Assembly (NCBI GenBank): GCA_947573605.1
Contig: CANPGM010000004.1
Coordinates: 58,634 to 122,633 of the forward strand
DNA from: an uncultured Roseburia sp.
Lineage (GTDB): Bacteria; Bacillota; Clostridia; Lachnospirales; Lachnospiraceae
Direction: 5' to 3'
Length of the DNA stretch: 64,000 nt
This document shows positions 31,633-40,459 of this stretch, piece after piece. The first letter of the stretch is position 1, and each line of letters begins with the position of its first letter. Below the pieces are notes generated by a model, which was given only the letters and a program-made list of their open reading frames with translations, was not told the DNA's origin and ran no database searches. The position numbers and the translations under genes were made by a program.

Positions 31633-31670
31633 CCTTATCACTCCATTACGAATAAGCTTATTATTGTAAT

Positions 31671-31700
31671 ATTGTACCATGAAGTTTTAAATGCATACAA
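31671..31700 (-). promoter_or_regulatory. Promoter inside the spmAB insert
   Basis: Minus-strand TTGTAT, 18-nt spacer, TACAAT, about 40 bp before the ATPase start. It would let the insert be expressed independently of spmA. Confidence 0.55.
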
Positions 31701-31733
31701 TAACTAATAGCAGCCAAATAAAAAAATTATGGC

Positions 31734-31743
31734 TTATATTCTA
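31734..31743. repeat. Right flanking direct repeat of the spmAB insert
   Basis: TTATATTCTA, second copy, 10 bp beyond the spmA stop codon. Confidence 0.65.
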
Positions 31744-31752
31744 ACAAAAATA

Positions 31753-32457
31753 TTATTTTCTCCGCCCCCTGTCCTTTAGCTTACAAAACACCACAGCCAC
31801 ACCAGTACTCACCGCCGTCGCTACAATCGCCGGACCAACGATTTCTGTTGGATTCACACTACCATACTGTTGGCGATAAGCAATGATATTTACGGGTATC
31901 AACTGCAATGAAGAAATGTTTATGATTAGAAAAGTACACATCTCATTGCTGGCAATCCGTTCCTGCTTTTTTTCTTTTCTATCCTCTGCTATCAGTCCCT
32001 CTATCAAATTTTTTCTTCCATACCTGTCTGATTCCCCAACATCTCCGTCTCTGTAAGCCTTCGCAGACAGATACCCCGGCGTCCCCTTCTCTTCCTCCAG
32101 TTCCGCCAGCGCCTCCATCGCCTTTAACCCCGCGGGAGTCGCGGCCCAGCCAAGCCCGAACACATTGGCAATCATATTTGTCGCAATATATTTGTTTGCG
32201 GAATGCCCTTCCGGAATATGCGGAAACAAAAATCTTAAAACAGGTTTTAATTTTCTCGACGCGCCTGCAATAATTCCGCCATTCTCCGCAATCTTCATAA
32301 GACCGACCCAAAAGGACATAATGCCCGTCATCGTAATACAAAGCGTAACGGCTTCCTTTGCGGAGTTTAGCGCTGCCGTCGTAATTTCCGGCAGCGTTCC
32401 GTGAAATGCCCCGTAAATTACGCCAATCAATATCATAATTGCCCAAAGATAATTCAA
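31753..32457 (-). CDS. spmA: Spore maturation protein A
   Basis: 234-residue membrane protein of the Gate family. Family features are MTGIMSFWVGLMKIAE and TNMIANVFGLGWAATPAGLKAM. Length is slightly above that of Bacillus SpmA because of a charged insert around residue 150 (DRKEKKQER). The start is TTG at 32457, with AAAAGG about 10 nt upstream. It should act with SpmB in spore core dehydration. Confidence 0.92.
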   Translation of the reverse strand: MNYLWAIMILIGVIYGAFHGTLPEITTAALNSAKEAVTLCITMTGIMSFWVGLMKIAENGGIIAGASRKLKPVLRFLFPHIPEGHSANKYIATNMIANVFGLGWAATPAGLKAMEALAELEEEKGTPGYLSAKAYRDGDVGESDRYGRKNLIEGLIAEDRKEKKQERIASNEMCTFLIINISSLQLIPVNIIAYRQQYGSVNPTEIVGPAIVATAVSTGVAVVFCKLKDRGRRK

Positions 32458-32564
32458 TTAAAATAACCTTTTCCTTTTTTTCTAATATATGAAAGCGGCG
32501 GGCCGCTTATGTAACTTTCGGCCGAAAACAATACGCTGTCCTTTTTTTCATATTCTGGGACGTC

Positions 32565-32594
32565 TTTACATATGATATGGTGATTCGCTATAAT
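32565..32594 (+). promoter_or_regulatory. Promoter of the DUF885 gene
   Basis: TTTACA, 18-nt spacer, TATAAT, about 57 bp before the ATG at 32652. Confidence 0.65.
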
Positions 32595-32651
32595 GAATCA
32601 GTATCTGCATACTGATTTTCCGGACACAGAAAAGGAAGGGATTTCAATCAT

Positions 32652-34517
32652 ATGAATTACCGTGAAAAAAAATCAGACAAACATCACACAAAAGCATTCT
32701 TTCCCATGAGAAAACTACAATTCCGGCATACGGGAAAACCGCTTTTCCTGCTTCTTAGCGCTGCGCTCACCTTTTCTTTTGCCGCCTGCAGCGTAAAGCC
32801 GACCACACAGCCGGAGCAAACGCCCTCCAGCCAGACGGAGCAGCCGGCGAAAGAGACACCCGATACGGCGACCCAATTTGAATCATATATGAACCGCATG
32901 TTCCGGGAAGAAGCGGTATCCAATACCGTAAATCTCCACTTTACAATCACTTCTCCGGAAAACTATGGAATCACCGATTATGAAATTACGCTTGGAGATC
33001 TGACGGATCAGGCTATTTCGGAAGGAAATGCCCGCATTGAAAATTATCTTAACCATTTAAAGGAATTTGACTATGGCAAGCTGACGCAAAAACAGCAGCT
33101 TACCTACGACGTACTATCCGATTTTCTGAAAACGCAGCTTAACGTTGCAAATCTCTATCTCTACGATGAACCGCTGAAAACGTCAACCGGCGTTCAGTCT
33201 CAGCTGCCCATTCTTTTTGAAGAATATGCATTTTACGATGAACAGGACATTATCGACTACTTACAGCTTATATCGCTGACTGACGAATATTTCGCTCAGG
33301 TAATCGAATTTGAAAAGAAAAAATCGGAGGCCGGACTGTTTATGTCCGACTTCGCCTGCAATACCATTATTTCTCAGTGCCGAGCCTTTACCGCGAATCC
33401 GGATGAACATTACCTGATAAAAACATTTAATAAACGAATCAACAATTTTGAAAATATTTCTCAGGAAAAAAGAGACTATTATACGCTGGAAAATATTAAA
33501 ATCGTGAAAGAGCAGGTGCTTCCCGCCTTTGATACGCTTGCGGCGGCAATGACAGAACTGATGGGCAGCGGAAAAAACAGCCAGGGACTCTGTTATCTTC
33601 CGGAAGGGAAAAAATATTACGAATATCTCGTTTATTACAACACGGGCTGTTCTTCTTCCGTAGCAGAAATCCGCGATATGATTTCCGCCGAACGCGCGTC
33701 CGACTTAAAGGAAGCCGCCGTGCTTATGGATCAGGATAAAGAACTCTGGAGCAAGTGCAATGCGGTTTCCCTGAACAACGAAGACCCAACCGCAACCTTA
33801 AACCGTCTGAAAGAAGCGTTGAAAAGCGATTTTCCGGCGGCTCCCGATACGGACTTTACGGTAAGTCTGATAGACGAGTGCGTAGCGGAATTTTTAGCGC
33901 CTGCCTTTTATGTGACGGCTCCCATTGATAACCATAACTCCAACTCCATCTATATCAACGGCGATACCGATACAACAGACATCCGTTATTTTACCACGCT
34001 GGCGCATGAAGGCTATCCGGGACACCTGTACCAGACCGTCATGTCCTATCAGGCAGGACTTTCGCCGATTCGCAGTATTTTGAATTATCCCGGCTACATA
34101 GAAGGATGGGCGACATATGTAGAAATGCAGTCCTATTTTTATGCGGGACTGGATACAAATATCGCTTCGCTGCTTCAGAAAAATCAATCCGCATTGTTAA
34201 GTCTCTACGCCACTACCGATATCGGGATTCATTACGAGGGCTGGTCTTTTGACGATACGGTTTCATTCTGGAAAGATTACGGGATCGCCAATGCGAATAC
34301 AATTAGAGAGATCTATGAATTGATTATCGAAGAGCCCGCACATTATCTGAAATATTACGTCGGCTATCTGCAGTTTAAACATTTAAAAGAAGAGTACAGC
34401 GCAAAATATCCGGATAAATTCAGTAATACGGGATTCCATCAGGCAGTATTAACCATTGGTCCCGCGCCGTTTGACATTATAAAAAAATATCTGGACGTCT
34501 ATTTTAAGACAAGATAA
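32652..34517 (+). CDS. DUF885 family lipoprotein, predicted metallopeptidase
   Basis: 621-residue exported protein. A long signal segment ends LTFSFAACS, a lipobox, followed by a Thr/Pro/Gln-rich linker. The body matches the DUF885 family of putative zinc peptidases, whose active site HEGYPGH is present (LAHEGYPGHLYQ), with a downstream Glu-rich helix (GYIEGWATYVEMQ) that should supply the third ligand. It probably processes peptides at the cell surface. It is monocistronic with its own promoter and terminator. Confidence 0.9.
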   Translation: MNYREKKSDKHHTKAFFPMRKLQFRHTGKPLFLLLSAALTFSFAACSVKPTTQPEQTPSSQTEQPAKETPDTATQFESYMNRMFREEAVSNTVNLHFTITSPENYGITDYEITLGDLTDQAISEGNARIENYLNHLKEFDYGKLTQKQQLTYDVLSDFLKTQLNVANLYLYDEPLKTSTGVQSQLPILFEEYAFYDEQDIIDYLQLISLTDEYFAQVIEFEKKKSEAGLFMSDFACNTIISQCRAFTANPDEHYLIKTFNKRINNFENISQEKRDYYTLENIKIVKEQVLPAFDTLAAAMTELMGSGKNSQGLCYLPEGKKYYEYLVYYNTGCSSSVAEIRDMISAERASDLKEAAVLMDQDKELWSKCNAVSLNNEDPTATLNRLKEALKSDFPAAPDTDFTVSLIDECVAEFLAPAFYVTAPIDNHNSNSIYINGDTDTTDIRYFTTLAHEGYPGHLYQTVMSYQAGLSPIRSILNYPGYIEGWATYVEMQSYFYAGLDTNIASLLQKNQSALLSLYATTDIGIHYEGWSFDDTVSFWKDYGIANANTIREIYELIIEEPAHYLKYYVGYLQFKHLKEEYSAKYPDKFSNTGFHQAVLTIGPAPFDIIKKYLDVYFKTR

Positions 34518-34528
34518 ACAGATCTTTG

Positions 34529-34575
34529 CCGGTGCGGTCAGGCATGTCACTTTGCCTGATCGCGCCGGAATTTTT
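34529..34575 (+). terminator. Terminator of the DUF885 gene
   Basis: CCGGTGCGGTCAGGCA, loop, GCCTGATCGCGCCGG, then AATTTTT. It overlaps the 3' end of the converging GNAT gene. Confidence 0.85.
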
Positions 34576-35149
34576 CTTCATCCAGACAGAAAGTCAGTCC
34601 ATCATAAACGCCGCCTCTGACTTTACGAATGCCGGCTCTCCGCATACATTCATAAAACCCCAGCTTTTGCGCGCATTGAATCATCCTTAGATTGCCGGAC
34701 CATGTCTGCACACAGATCTCTTTGTGACCGCTGTCAAGATGATACCAGATATACCCCGCAAGCGCCTTCGTACCAAATCCCCGGTTCCAATAAGCAGATT
34801 CATTGATTTCAATACCCACGGCATAAAACACTTTCTGACCTTCCCGCACATCCGTTTTCCGGACCCACTCATAATTTTCGTCAATCAGATATGTATTCAC
34901 AGAACCGATATGGTTCCCCTCTACAGTATCCACTTCCAGACGCCAGCGAAAGCCTTCTTTGGGCTTTTTCTGCAATTCAAGTTCCTTTTTCCGATACTCA
35001 TCCGGATTAAAATTGCGAAGTTCTTCTTCCGTTTCCCAGGGCGCATCCCATAGCGCCCAATCAGTTTCCACCGTATTCCAGCGAATCTCATCTTCGATAT
35101 CCGTTTCTTTGCTGTCCCGAAGAATCATATCCATATAGTTCCATTCCAT
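34547..35149 (-). CDS. GNAT family N-acetyltransferase
   Basis: 200-residue acetyltransferase. Acetyl-CoA-binding motif A is seen around VGIEINESAYWNRGFGTKAL near residue 115, followed by the family end NLRMIQCAQKLGFYECMRRAG. The N-terminal third is unusually acidic and Trp-rich. Substrate unknown; the RimJ/RimL-like subgroup is the closest by eye. SD-like GGGGTG precedes the ATG. Confidence 0.85.
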   Translation of the reverse strand: MEWNYMDMILRDSKETDIEDEIRWNTVETDWALWDAPWETEEELRNFNPDEYRKKELELQKKPKEGFRWRLEVDTVEGNHIGSVNTYLIDENYEWVRKTDVREGQKVFYAVGIEINESAYWNRGFGTKALAGYIWYHLDSGHKEICVQTWSGNLRMIQCAQKLGFYECMRRAGIRKVRGGVYDGLTFCLDEEKFRRDQAK

Positions 35150-35175
35150 AATTGCACCCCGTACAAATTCAAAAT

Positions 35176-35271
35176 TTACTCCTTATCATAATTGCCGCTA
35201 TGTCTTTCAAATGAAAATCCGACATACTCAAGCTTTTCAGTCAAATCTCCTTGTTTCAGCAATGTTCCCCT
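35176..35271 (-). pseudogene. Possible C-terminal remnant of an acyltransferase
   Basis: Minus-strand frame reads GTLLKQGDLTEKLEYVGFSF and ends shortly after at TAA. This looks like the tail of a GNAT-type protein. In-frame stops occur just upstream, so only about 30 codons survive. Low confidence: the match is by eye. Confidence 0.3.
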
Positions 35272-35353
35272 CGTAGCACATTATACACATTGATTACGCA
35301 ATAGGCAATGAGCTTATACACAACTTTTACACAATCATAGGCTTCCTGTTTTC

Positions 35354-37486
35354 TTATTCCAGAGAAAGCTTCTGCAGCTCCCGATATCCGTCCGTACGAT
35401 CAAAACTTACGATTTCTTCCGAATTTGCAAGATAAAAGCGGTCTCTGATATAAATACCCCTGTAATCCTCGCTCCGGTTCCAATCGCCAAGCGCAGTAGT
35501 CAGCCTGTTTTCAAAATGATCCCCTTCCCAGGAAAATACCAGATAACTTGCTTTTGCTTCGCGCGCATCATAATCGTACACGGCAAAAGCAGCAATATTT
35601 GCATTTTTCTCCGCGGTTACACATTTGTAATCATAAAGTGCGGGAGAATATTCTGCATTTTGAATGACAAGACTGCTGATTTCTTTTAACTCCGCCGGAT
35701 TGGAAATATCAAACATAATCAGCTTAATACCCATCTGCTCCCCCGTTTCGGGATTTGTCTCATATCCGATTCCCAACAGCTTATCCTCTCCCCACGGATG
35801 CAGATACTCCGAAAATCCCGTTACTTTCAGTTCGCCTGATAACTTCGGATTCTTCTCGTCCGACAAATCCACCGCAAACAGCGGGTCCGTATTCCGATAA
35901 GTAATAAAATATGCCGTATCGCCGAAATACCTCGCGGCATAAATCCGCTCGCCCCGCGCAATTCCCGTTACGGAGCCTGTCAGCTCAAGCGCTTCATTTA
36001 GAAGATAAAGATTGTTCGTTTCCGTACCGCCGTTTTCTTCCCGGCCGGTTGTCAGGACTCTTAACTTTCCGCTGTATTCATTAATTGCAAACGTATCGAG
36101 AATTTCTCCGTTTACCGAAGTCGCCCCGGATGCGTTTATCACGCCGTCTTTTAATAAAAACTTTGCAATCTGTGTTTTTATTTGCTCTGCGGAATAGTCG
36201 TTATGATACAGATATAACGCATCCGTACTTACATAAATATTCACAAAATCATTGACAATCATGGTCTTGTCTATTACCGTCTCCGGCTTATTTACATCAA
36301 ATGAGGATACAATCAATCCTTCGCTGCCCTGTTTCGGCAGATAGATACTGTCATAAGAAATCTGTTCTCCGTTGACAAGCGGAAGGAAACAGCCCTCCGT
36401 CCTTTCCATATCCGTCGCACGGTTTGCCGCCCCGAAAAGTCCCTGTTCCGTAAAGAGATAGACGATATCTCCGATTTTCCGCGAAGTACGGTAAAAACCG
36501 TCCTGTTCCGTTTTTCCGGTCAGTCTCGGCGCCTGTGGATTTGAAATATCATAGGTATAAATGACCGTACTGTTCTTTGATTCAATCCGATATGCACAGT
36601 CCTCGACCGGAAGCATACCGCTGCGTTTGCTTCCGCCGTTCGGAATATCAACCTCGTAAAGCTGATTTTCCTGAAGATACGTATCGTTTCTCTGTACAAT
36701 CAAAGTCAGATGTCCGTCGTCTACATACATTTCCAGCACATTGTCCGCCGCGGAATTCAGTCCCGGATCGATTTCCCCTGCAGACTCCATATTTCCGCTT
36801 CTTACGTCGGTAATAATTATTTTTCCGCCGGATACCGTAAAAATATAAGCTCCGTTTGTCTTAATGAAATCGCTCTCATCCACGCCTTCTGTCTGCAGAT
36901 TTGTTTTCGAATAATCTAAAGTGCTTTCATCAGACGCAGCGTCCGTCATAAACTTTACAGCGCTGCTGGAAAACTCGACGGATCCCGTTTCTTCCTCTGC
37001 TACAGCGTTGCCCGCCATACCGTCCCTGTCGTAATATCTTTCGCGTTCCTGTTCCAGACTCTGATAGACGTCCTCATAACTTTTGGCTACGGTATAAAGT
37101 TCTCCTGCATCCTGCTTCGGAGTCTGCGCCGGTTTAACGTCCGTTCTGTCGATTACATCTTGCATTTCCGTATTCTGATATTGGTTTAACGCGTACCCGC
37201 CGTCTGCAGAAGGCCGGCCGTTTTGCTTCAGATGAAACATTCCGGCCCCAGAGACGCTGACAGCTAGAAGAAGAACCGCCGCGGCCGCCGAATATTTTAA
37301 AATCCTTTGCTTCTTTCCGTTTGAAGTGTCTTTATGATCTGCCGCTTCCTCCTGCCAGCAGAAAGACGGCGTCTGCACCGCTTTTCGATTCAGCATACTC
37401 CTGATCTCCTCCGGTCCCAGCTTGACCGGAATTTCCACTCCTTCCGCGGATTCTTTTATTTTCTTCAATACTTCCTGCTCTGTCAT
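35354..37486 (-). CDS. Membrane-anchored beta-propeller protein, possible anti-sigma factor
   Basis: 710-residue protein. A cytoplasmic N terminus of about 85 residues is followed by one membrane helix (YSAAAAVLLLAVSVSGAGMF), a linker, and a large extracellular domain of the 'beta propeller domain' secreted family. That domain has repeated blade motifs such as YTYDISNPQAPRLTGK, AVDLSDEKNPKLSGEL and FDISNPAELKEISSL. It starts 21 nt after an ECF sigma gene, so the short cytoplasmic part may hold the sigma factor and the propeller may sense an external signal. That role is inferred only from context and topology. Confidence 0.8.
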   Translation of the reverse strand: MTEQEVLKKIKESAEGVEIPVKLGPEEIRSMLNRKAVQTPSFCWQEEAADHKDTSNGKKQRILKYSAAAAVLLLAVSVSGAGMFHLKQNGRPSADGGYALNQYQNTEMQDVIDRTDVKPAQTPKQDAGELYTVAKSYEDVYQSLEQERERYYDRDGMAGNAVAEEETGSVEFSSSAVKFMTDAASDESTLDYSKTNLQTEGVDESDFIKTNGAYIFTVSGGKIIITDVRSGNMESAGEIDPGLNSAADNVLEMYVDDGHLTLIVQRNDTYLQENQLYEVDIPNGGSKRSGMLPVEDCAYRIESKNSTVIYTYDISNPQAPRLTGKTEQDGFYRTSRKIGDIVYLFTEQGLFGAANRATDMERTEGCFLPLVNGEQISYDSIYLPKQGSEGLIVSSFDVNKPETVIDKTMIVNDFVNIYVSTDALYLYHNDYSAEQIKTQIAKFLLKDGVINASGATSVNGEILDTFAINEYSGKLRVLTTGREENGGTETNNLYLLNEALELTGSVTGIARGERIYAARYFGDTAYFITYRNTDPLFAVDLSDEKNPKLSGELKVTGFSEYLHPWGEDKLLGIGYETNPETGEQMGIKLIMFDISNPAELKEISSLVIQNAEYSPALYDYKCVTAEKNANIAAFAVYDYDAREAKASYLVFSWEGDHFENRLTTALGDWNRSEDYRGIYIRDRFYLANSEEIVSFDRTDGYRELQKLSLE

Positions 37487-37507
37487 ACGATCTCCCTCCT
37501 ATCTTCT

Positions 37508-38041
37508 TTAAACAACCGGTTTCTTTTTTTCCTTTGCTCCCATTTTTCCGGCGAGCTTTTTTAACGCGCGGCTTTCCTTTGAACGCACCGTATTTTCATT
37601 CATGTGCAAAAGCGCAGCCGTTTCCCGCCCGGTGTAACCGGCAAATAAATGCATTGCGAGAATCAGGCGTTCTTCCTCCGATAGCTCAAAAAACATTTGC
37701 CTTACCAGAATGTCATCCTCCGCCTCCCGACCTGGCTGCTCCTGTGTCAGATCCCCGCAAAAAAACCCTTCTTTTTTCTTATGTTCCCGCAGGCGGTCTT
37801 TGCATTTATTTGACAAAATCCGAAACATCCAGCTTTTGAACGCATCTTCCGACCGAAGTTCCGAAATAGCGGAAAACGCATATAAAACCGCCTCGCTGAC
37901 CGCATCCTCCGCATCGCTTTTTTCTCTCAGCGTATACAGTGCAAATCGGTATAAATCCGGATATATTTCCCGATAGAGATTCGCAAACGCCGTCGTATCG
38001 CCCTGTTTTGCTTTTCTTACCTGCTGCAGATAATTTTCCAT
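37508..38041 (-). CDS. ECF-type RNA polymerase sigma factor
   Basis: 177-residue sigma-70 family protein. Region 2 (AFANLYREIYPDLYRFALYTL...DAEDAVSEAVLYAF) and region 4 (LSEEERLILAMHLFAGYTGRETAALL) are both visible; the tail is basic. AAGGAG precedes the ATG. It sits between a lipoprotein gene upstream and the propeller protein downstream, in one apparent operon. Confidence 0.9.
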   Translation of the reverse strand: MENYLQQVRKAKQGDTTAFANLYREIYPDLYRFALYTLREKSDAEDAVSEAVLYAFSAISELRSEDAFKSWMFRILSNKCKDRLREHKKKEGFFCGDLTQEQPGREAEDDILVRQMFFELSEEERLILAMHLFAGYTGRETAALLHMNENTVRSKESRALKKLAGKMGAKEKKKPVV

Positions 38042-38064
38042 CCCAGATGTTCTCCTTCATACGC

Positions 38065-39033
38065 TTAATCGACGGCAATTACGGCAATATGGTATATTTC
38101 TGCCTGAGGCGCTCCCTCTTCCTGCCGGAAAAACATTTCCATCTGTTCATATGTAAGCGTTTCCGTATCCGTTAATACAATTTCCCGGTATCTTTTTCCG
38201 CCTTCGCCCGCCGTTTCTTCAATTGATCTTTCAAAGACCTTAAGATAAGGAAACGTATATTCCTGATATAAATCGCCCGTTCCGATAAAACCGTCTCTCG
38301 AATTGTCATGTACCAGATAAAAATCCGTTCCGTTATAGTTCAGGTAATCAATGATGGCATCTCCTTCTACCGTAAACTGAATGATTGTAAGTTCCGCAGG
38401 TTCACCGAGTGAAACTGCCTGATAAAACTGTTCAAAACGTTCTTCCCCCTGCTCCACACTTCCGTGTACGCTGATTAGGCAGTTCTCCGACTGCATCAGT
38501 TCCTCATACTCATTGGAAAATCCGGTTAAATATGCTTTTACCGTATCCAAATTCCGCTCTAACAACTCATTTTCGGCATTTAATTCACTTTCTGTCTCTT
38601 TTTCTCCGGCAGACGGAGCCTGGCTGCTTTCCCCCTTATCCGCTTCTTTCATGAGTTCCCATTTTACCGCCTGTATCTGCGCCGGATAACTCTCCGCAAT
38701 GTCGCCGGTATAGGTCACGGAAACAATATCCCCGACTTTTGCGCCGATATCGTCAAGTTCTTTCGTTCCGAAAAAGATCCGGTCCGCGCTTTTTCTGATT
38801 TCTTCGTCTAAATCCGGCTCTACCAACGCTCCGTCTTCTGTTAATTCCAGAATCGTCCCGGAAAAATCCGGACAGACAGATGTATCGCCTTTCCCGCATC
38901 CCGGAAAAAACAGAAATAATAACAGAATGGCCGCCGCGGTTATTTTCCCGGCCGTAAGCAAGTGCCTTGCATACATAGTCGTTTCATGAATATGTCTGTC
39001 TTTCCTTAATTTAAAATCCTTCTTCTCAATCAT
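38065..39033 (-). CDS. Lipoprotein with DUF3221/DUF4362-like regions
   Basis: 322-residue lipoprotein with lipobox FFPGC. The N-terminal part (about 50-125) resembles the small beta domain of DUF3221. The C-terminal part (about 180-310), with CLISVHGSVEQGEERFEQFY and later TVEGDAIIDYLNYNG, resembles DUF4362. A low-complexity acidic linker joins them. It is the first gene of the sigma-propeller operon, so it may be part of that signalling unit or one of its targets. Function unknown. SD (GGGAG) is good. Confidence 0.75.
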   Translation of the reverse strand: MIEKKDFKLRKDRHIHETTMYARHLLTAGKITAAAILLLFLFFPGCGKGDTSVCPDFSGTILELTEDGALVEPDLDEEIRKSADRIFFGTKELDDIGAKVGDIVSVTYTGDIAESYPAQIQAVKWELMKEADKGESSQAPSAGEKETESELNAENELLERNLDTVKAYLTGFSNEYEELMQSENCLISVHGSVEQGEERFEQFYQAVSLGEPAELTIIQFTVEGDAIIDYLNYNGTDFYLVHDNSRDGFIGTGDLYQEYTFPYLKVFERSIEETAGEGGKRYREIVLTDTETLTYEQMEMFFRQEEGAPQAEIYHIAVIAVD

Positions 39034-39123
39034 AGCATCGCTCCCTCTCTGTTTGTCTCTCTATTATATAAGACGCAGAAAAATATGGTTTTGTTGCAAA
39101 AAAATAAAATTTTTTTCGGATTC

Positions 39124-39187
39124 GGGTGTCAAAAGACAGACGTTAGGCTGTTGACTGACAAATTGAAAAGACTGCCTTTTGACGCCC
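39124..39187. repeat. Long inverted repeat A
   Basis: GGGTGTCAAAAGACAG and CTGCCTTTTGACGCCC form nearly perfect arms around about 32 bp. It lies in the gap between the lipoprotein and the anti-sigma gene. Confidence 0.6.
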
Positions 39188-39193
39188 AAATCT

Positions 39194-39267
39194 GTAAACC
39201 GGCGAACGCCGCCCATACCGGACAGTGAATTGTACTCTGTCTGATACAGGCGGCGTCCGCCGTTTAC
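39194..39267. repeat. Long inverted repeat B
   Basis: GTAAACCGGCGAACGCCGCC and GGCGGCGTCCGCCGTTTAC form a strong stem around about 33 bp holding a second short stem (GGACAG/CTGTC). On the minus strand it follows the DUF4179-like gene but lacks a U-run, so it may be a repeat or a processed RNA end rather than a simple terminator. Confidence 0.6.
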
Positions 39268-39298
39268 CTTTTCATATAATCTATTTCATAACCCGGAT

Positions 39299-40459
39299 TT
39301 AAGATTGTTTCGGAATATGAACTGCAAATGTAACAGTTCCGTCCTCGTTCAGCGTAAGCGTTTCGATTCTTAAAGACGAAAACTCATTGTCCGCAAAAGT
39401 ACAGTTATGAATTACCATTTGTGGTTTTTCCTTGAAGTATAACGGAACGTTGATACTTCCGGAACAGCCGCCGTATTCCTCCGAATCAAAGGAATATTGA
39501 ATATAACCATCCGCATCCGGCGTTAAAACCGAACTCTCTATAATCTCGCAGTACTCGGAAATGTTCTCCGGCGTCAGACGAGCCGCCCATTCCTTTATTT
39601 CTTCCGCCTCAGGATCCAATGGCTGGGTTTCGGGTTCCGTCTCATGCGATGAAAACAAATCTTCAATATAGCGCGCCGCTGCTTCCTTATCGCCTTTCGA
39701 AGCGTCAATCGGCAAATCAAAGAGGGCGTTTAGTCCCGTATATTCTTCGTTCCTTGTAATTTCACCTGTCGCAGCATCGTACACATAAGCTTTCTCATTA
39801 TAAAATGTTCCCTCGGATACGCACAAATACAGTCCGCAATCTGCAAATATTTCCACATTATCGCATTCTACCAGACGGTAAGTAACCCCATCCTCCGTAA
39901 ATTCCGTAAATCCGCCGTTCATCGACGCCGTATTATACATCCAGGGTTCATATCCTTTGATCAGCACGGATACGAAGAAGTCTGTGATGCTGTATGATTC
40001 GTCCGAAGTATCCGCCATCGGCGAATGATCGGAATTTTCGATTGCCACGGCAATGTACGACCTGTCTGTCGCAAGGGTACCGTTTGTAAATGCCTGTTTA
40101 TCGGCAAGATTTTCCCCCGATACAATTCCTAAGAAAGTAACGTCATATCCTGAATAACTCTGCGTTTCGTTCACTGCAATTGCATCCGCACCCGTAAACG
40201 CTTCCGTCAGCTTCCCGTCCTTGACCCGTTCCGCCACTTTATCAGGCGTTAAATACTTCCATGCAGCAAATACCGTGATAGAGCCTGTTGCAAGAATCAG
40301 CGCTGTAGAAAGCGCCAGTGCCGGCAGTCTTTTTATTTTCTTTATTTCCATATTTCCTCTTTCCTTTCCCTGATTTAATATTTTTTGGTTCAGCCAAAAA
40401 TCCGGTTCATCTGATGGAGTAAGGGCCTGTTTTAATAATTCGTCAAATTCTTTCTTCAT
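39299..40459 (-). CDS. Putative anti-sigma factor with one membrane helix (DUF4179-like)
   Basis: 386-residue protein. The N-terminal cytoplasmic 45 residues are followed by a membrane helix (LPALALSTALILATGSITVFA) and an extracellular beta-rich domain with an acidic linker near residue 285. The start overlaps the ECF sigma gene by 17 nt and its SD (GGAGG) lies inside it. That overlap, and the single-helix topology, suggest an anti-sigma role. The domain resembles DUF4179-type proteins, but this is a by-eye match. Confidence 0.7.
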   Translation of the reverse strand: MKKEFDELLKQALTPSDEPDFWLNQKILNQGKERGNMEIKKIKRLPALALSTALILATGSITVFAAWKYLTPDKVAERVKDGKLTEAFTGADAIAVNETQSYSGYDVTFLGIVSGENLADKQAFTNGTLATDRSYIAVAIENSDHSPMADTSDESYSITDFFVSVLIKGYEPWMYNTASMNGGFTEFTEDGVTYRLVECDNVEIFADCGLYLCVSEGTFYNEKAYVYDAATGEITRNEEYTGLNALFDLPIDASKGDKEAAARYIEDLFSSHETEPETQPLDPEAEEIKEWAARLTPENISEYCEIIESSVLTPDADGYIQYSFDSEEYGGCSGSINVPLYFKEKPQMVIHNCTFADNEFSSLRIETLTLNEDGTVTFAVHIPKQS

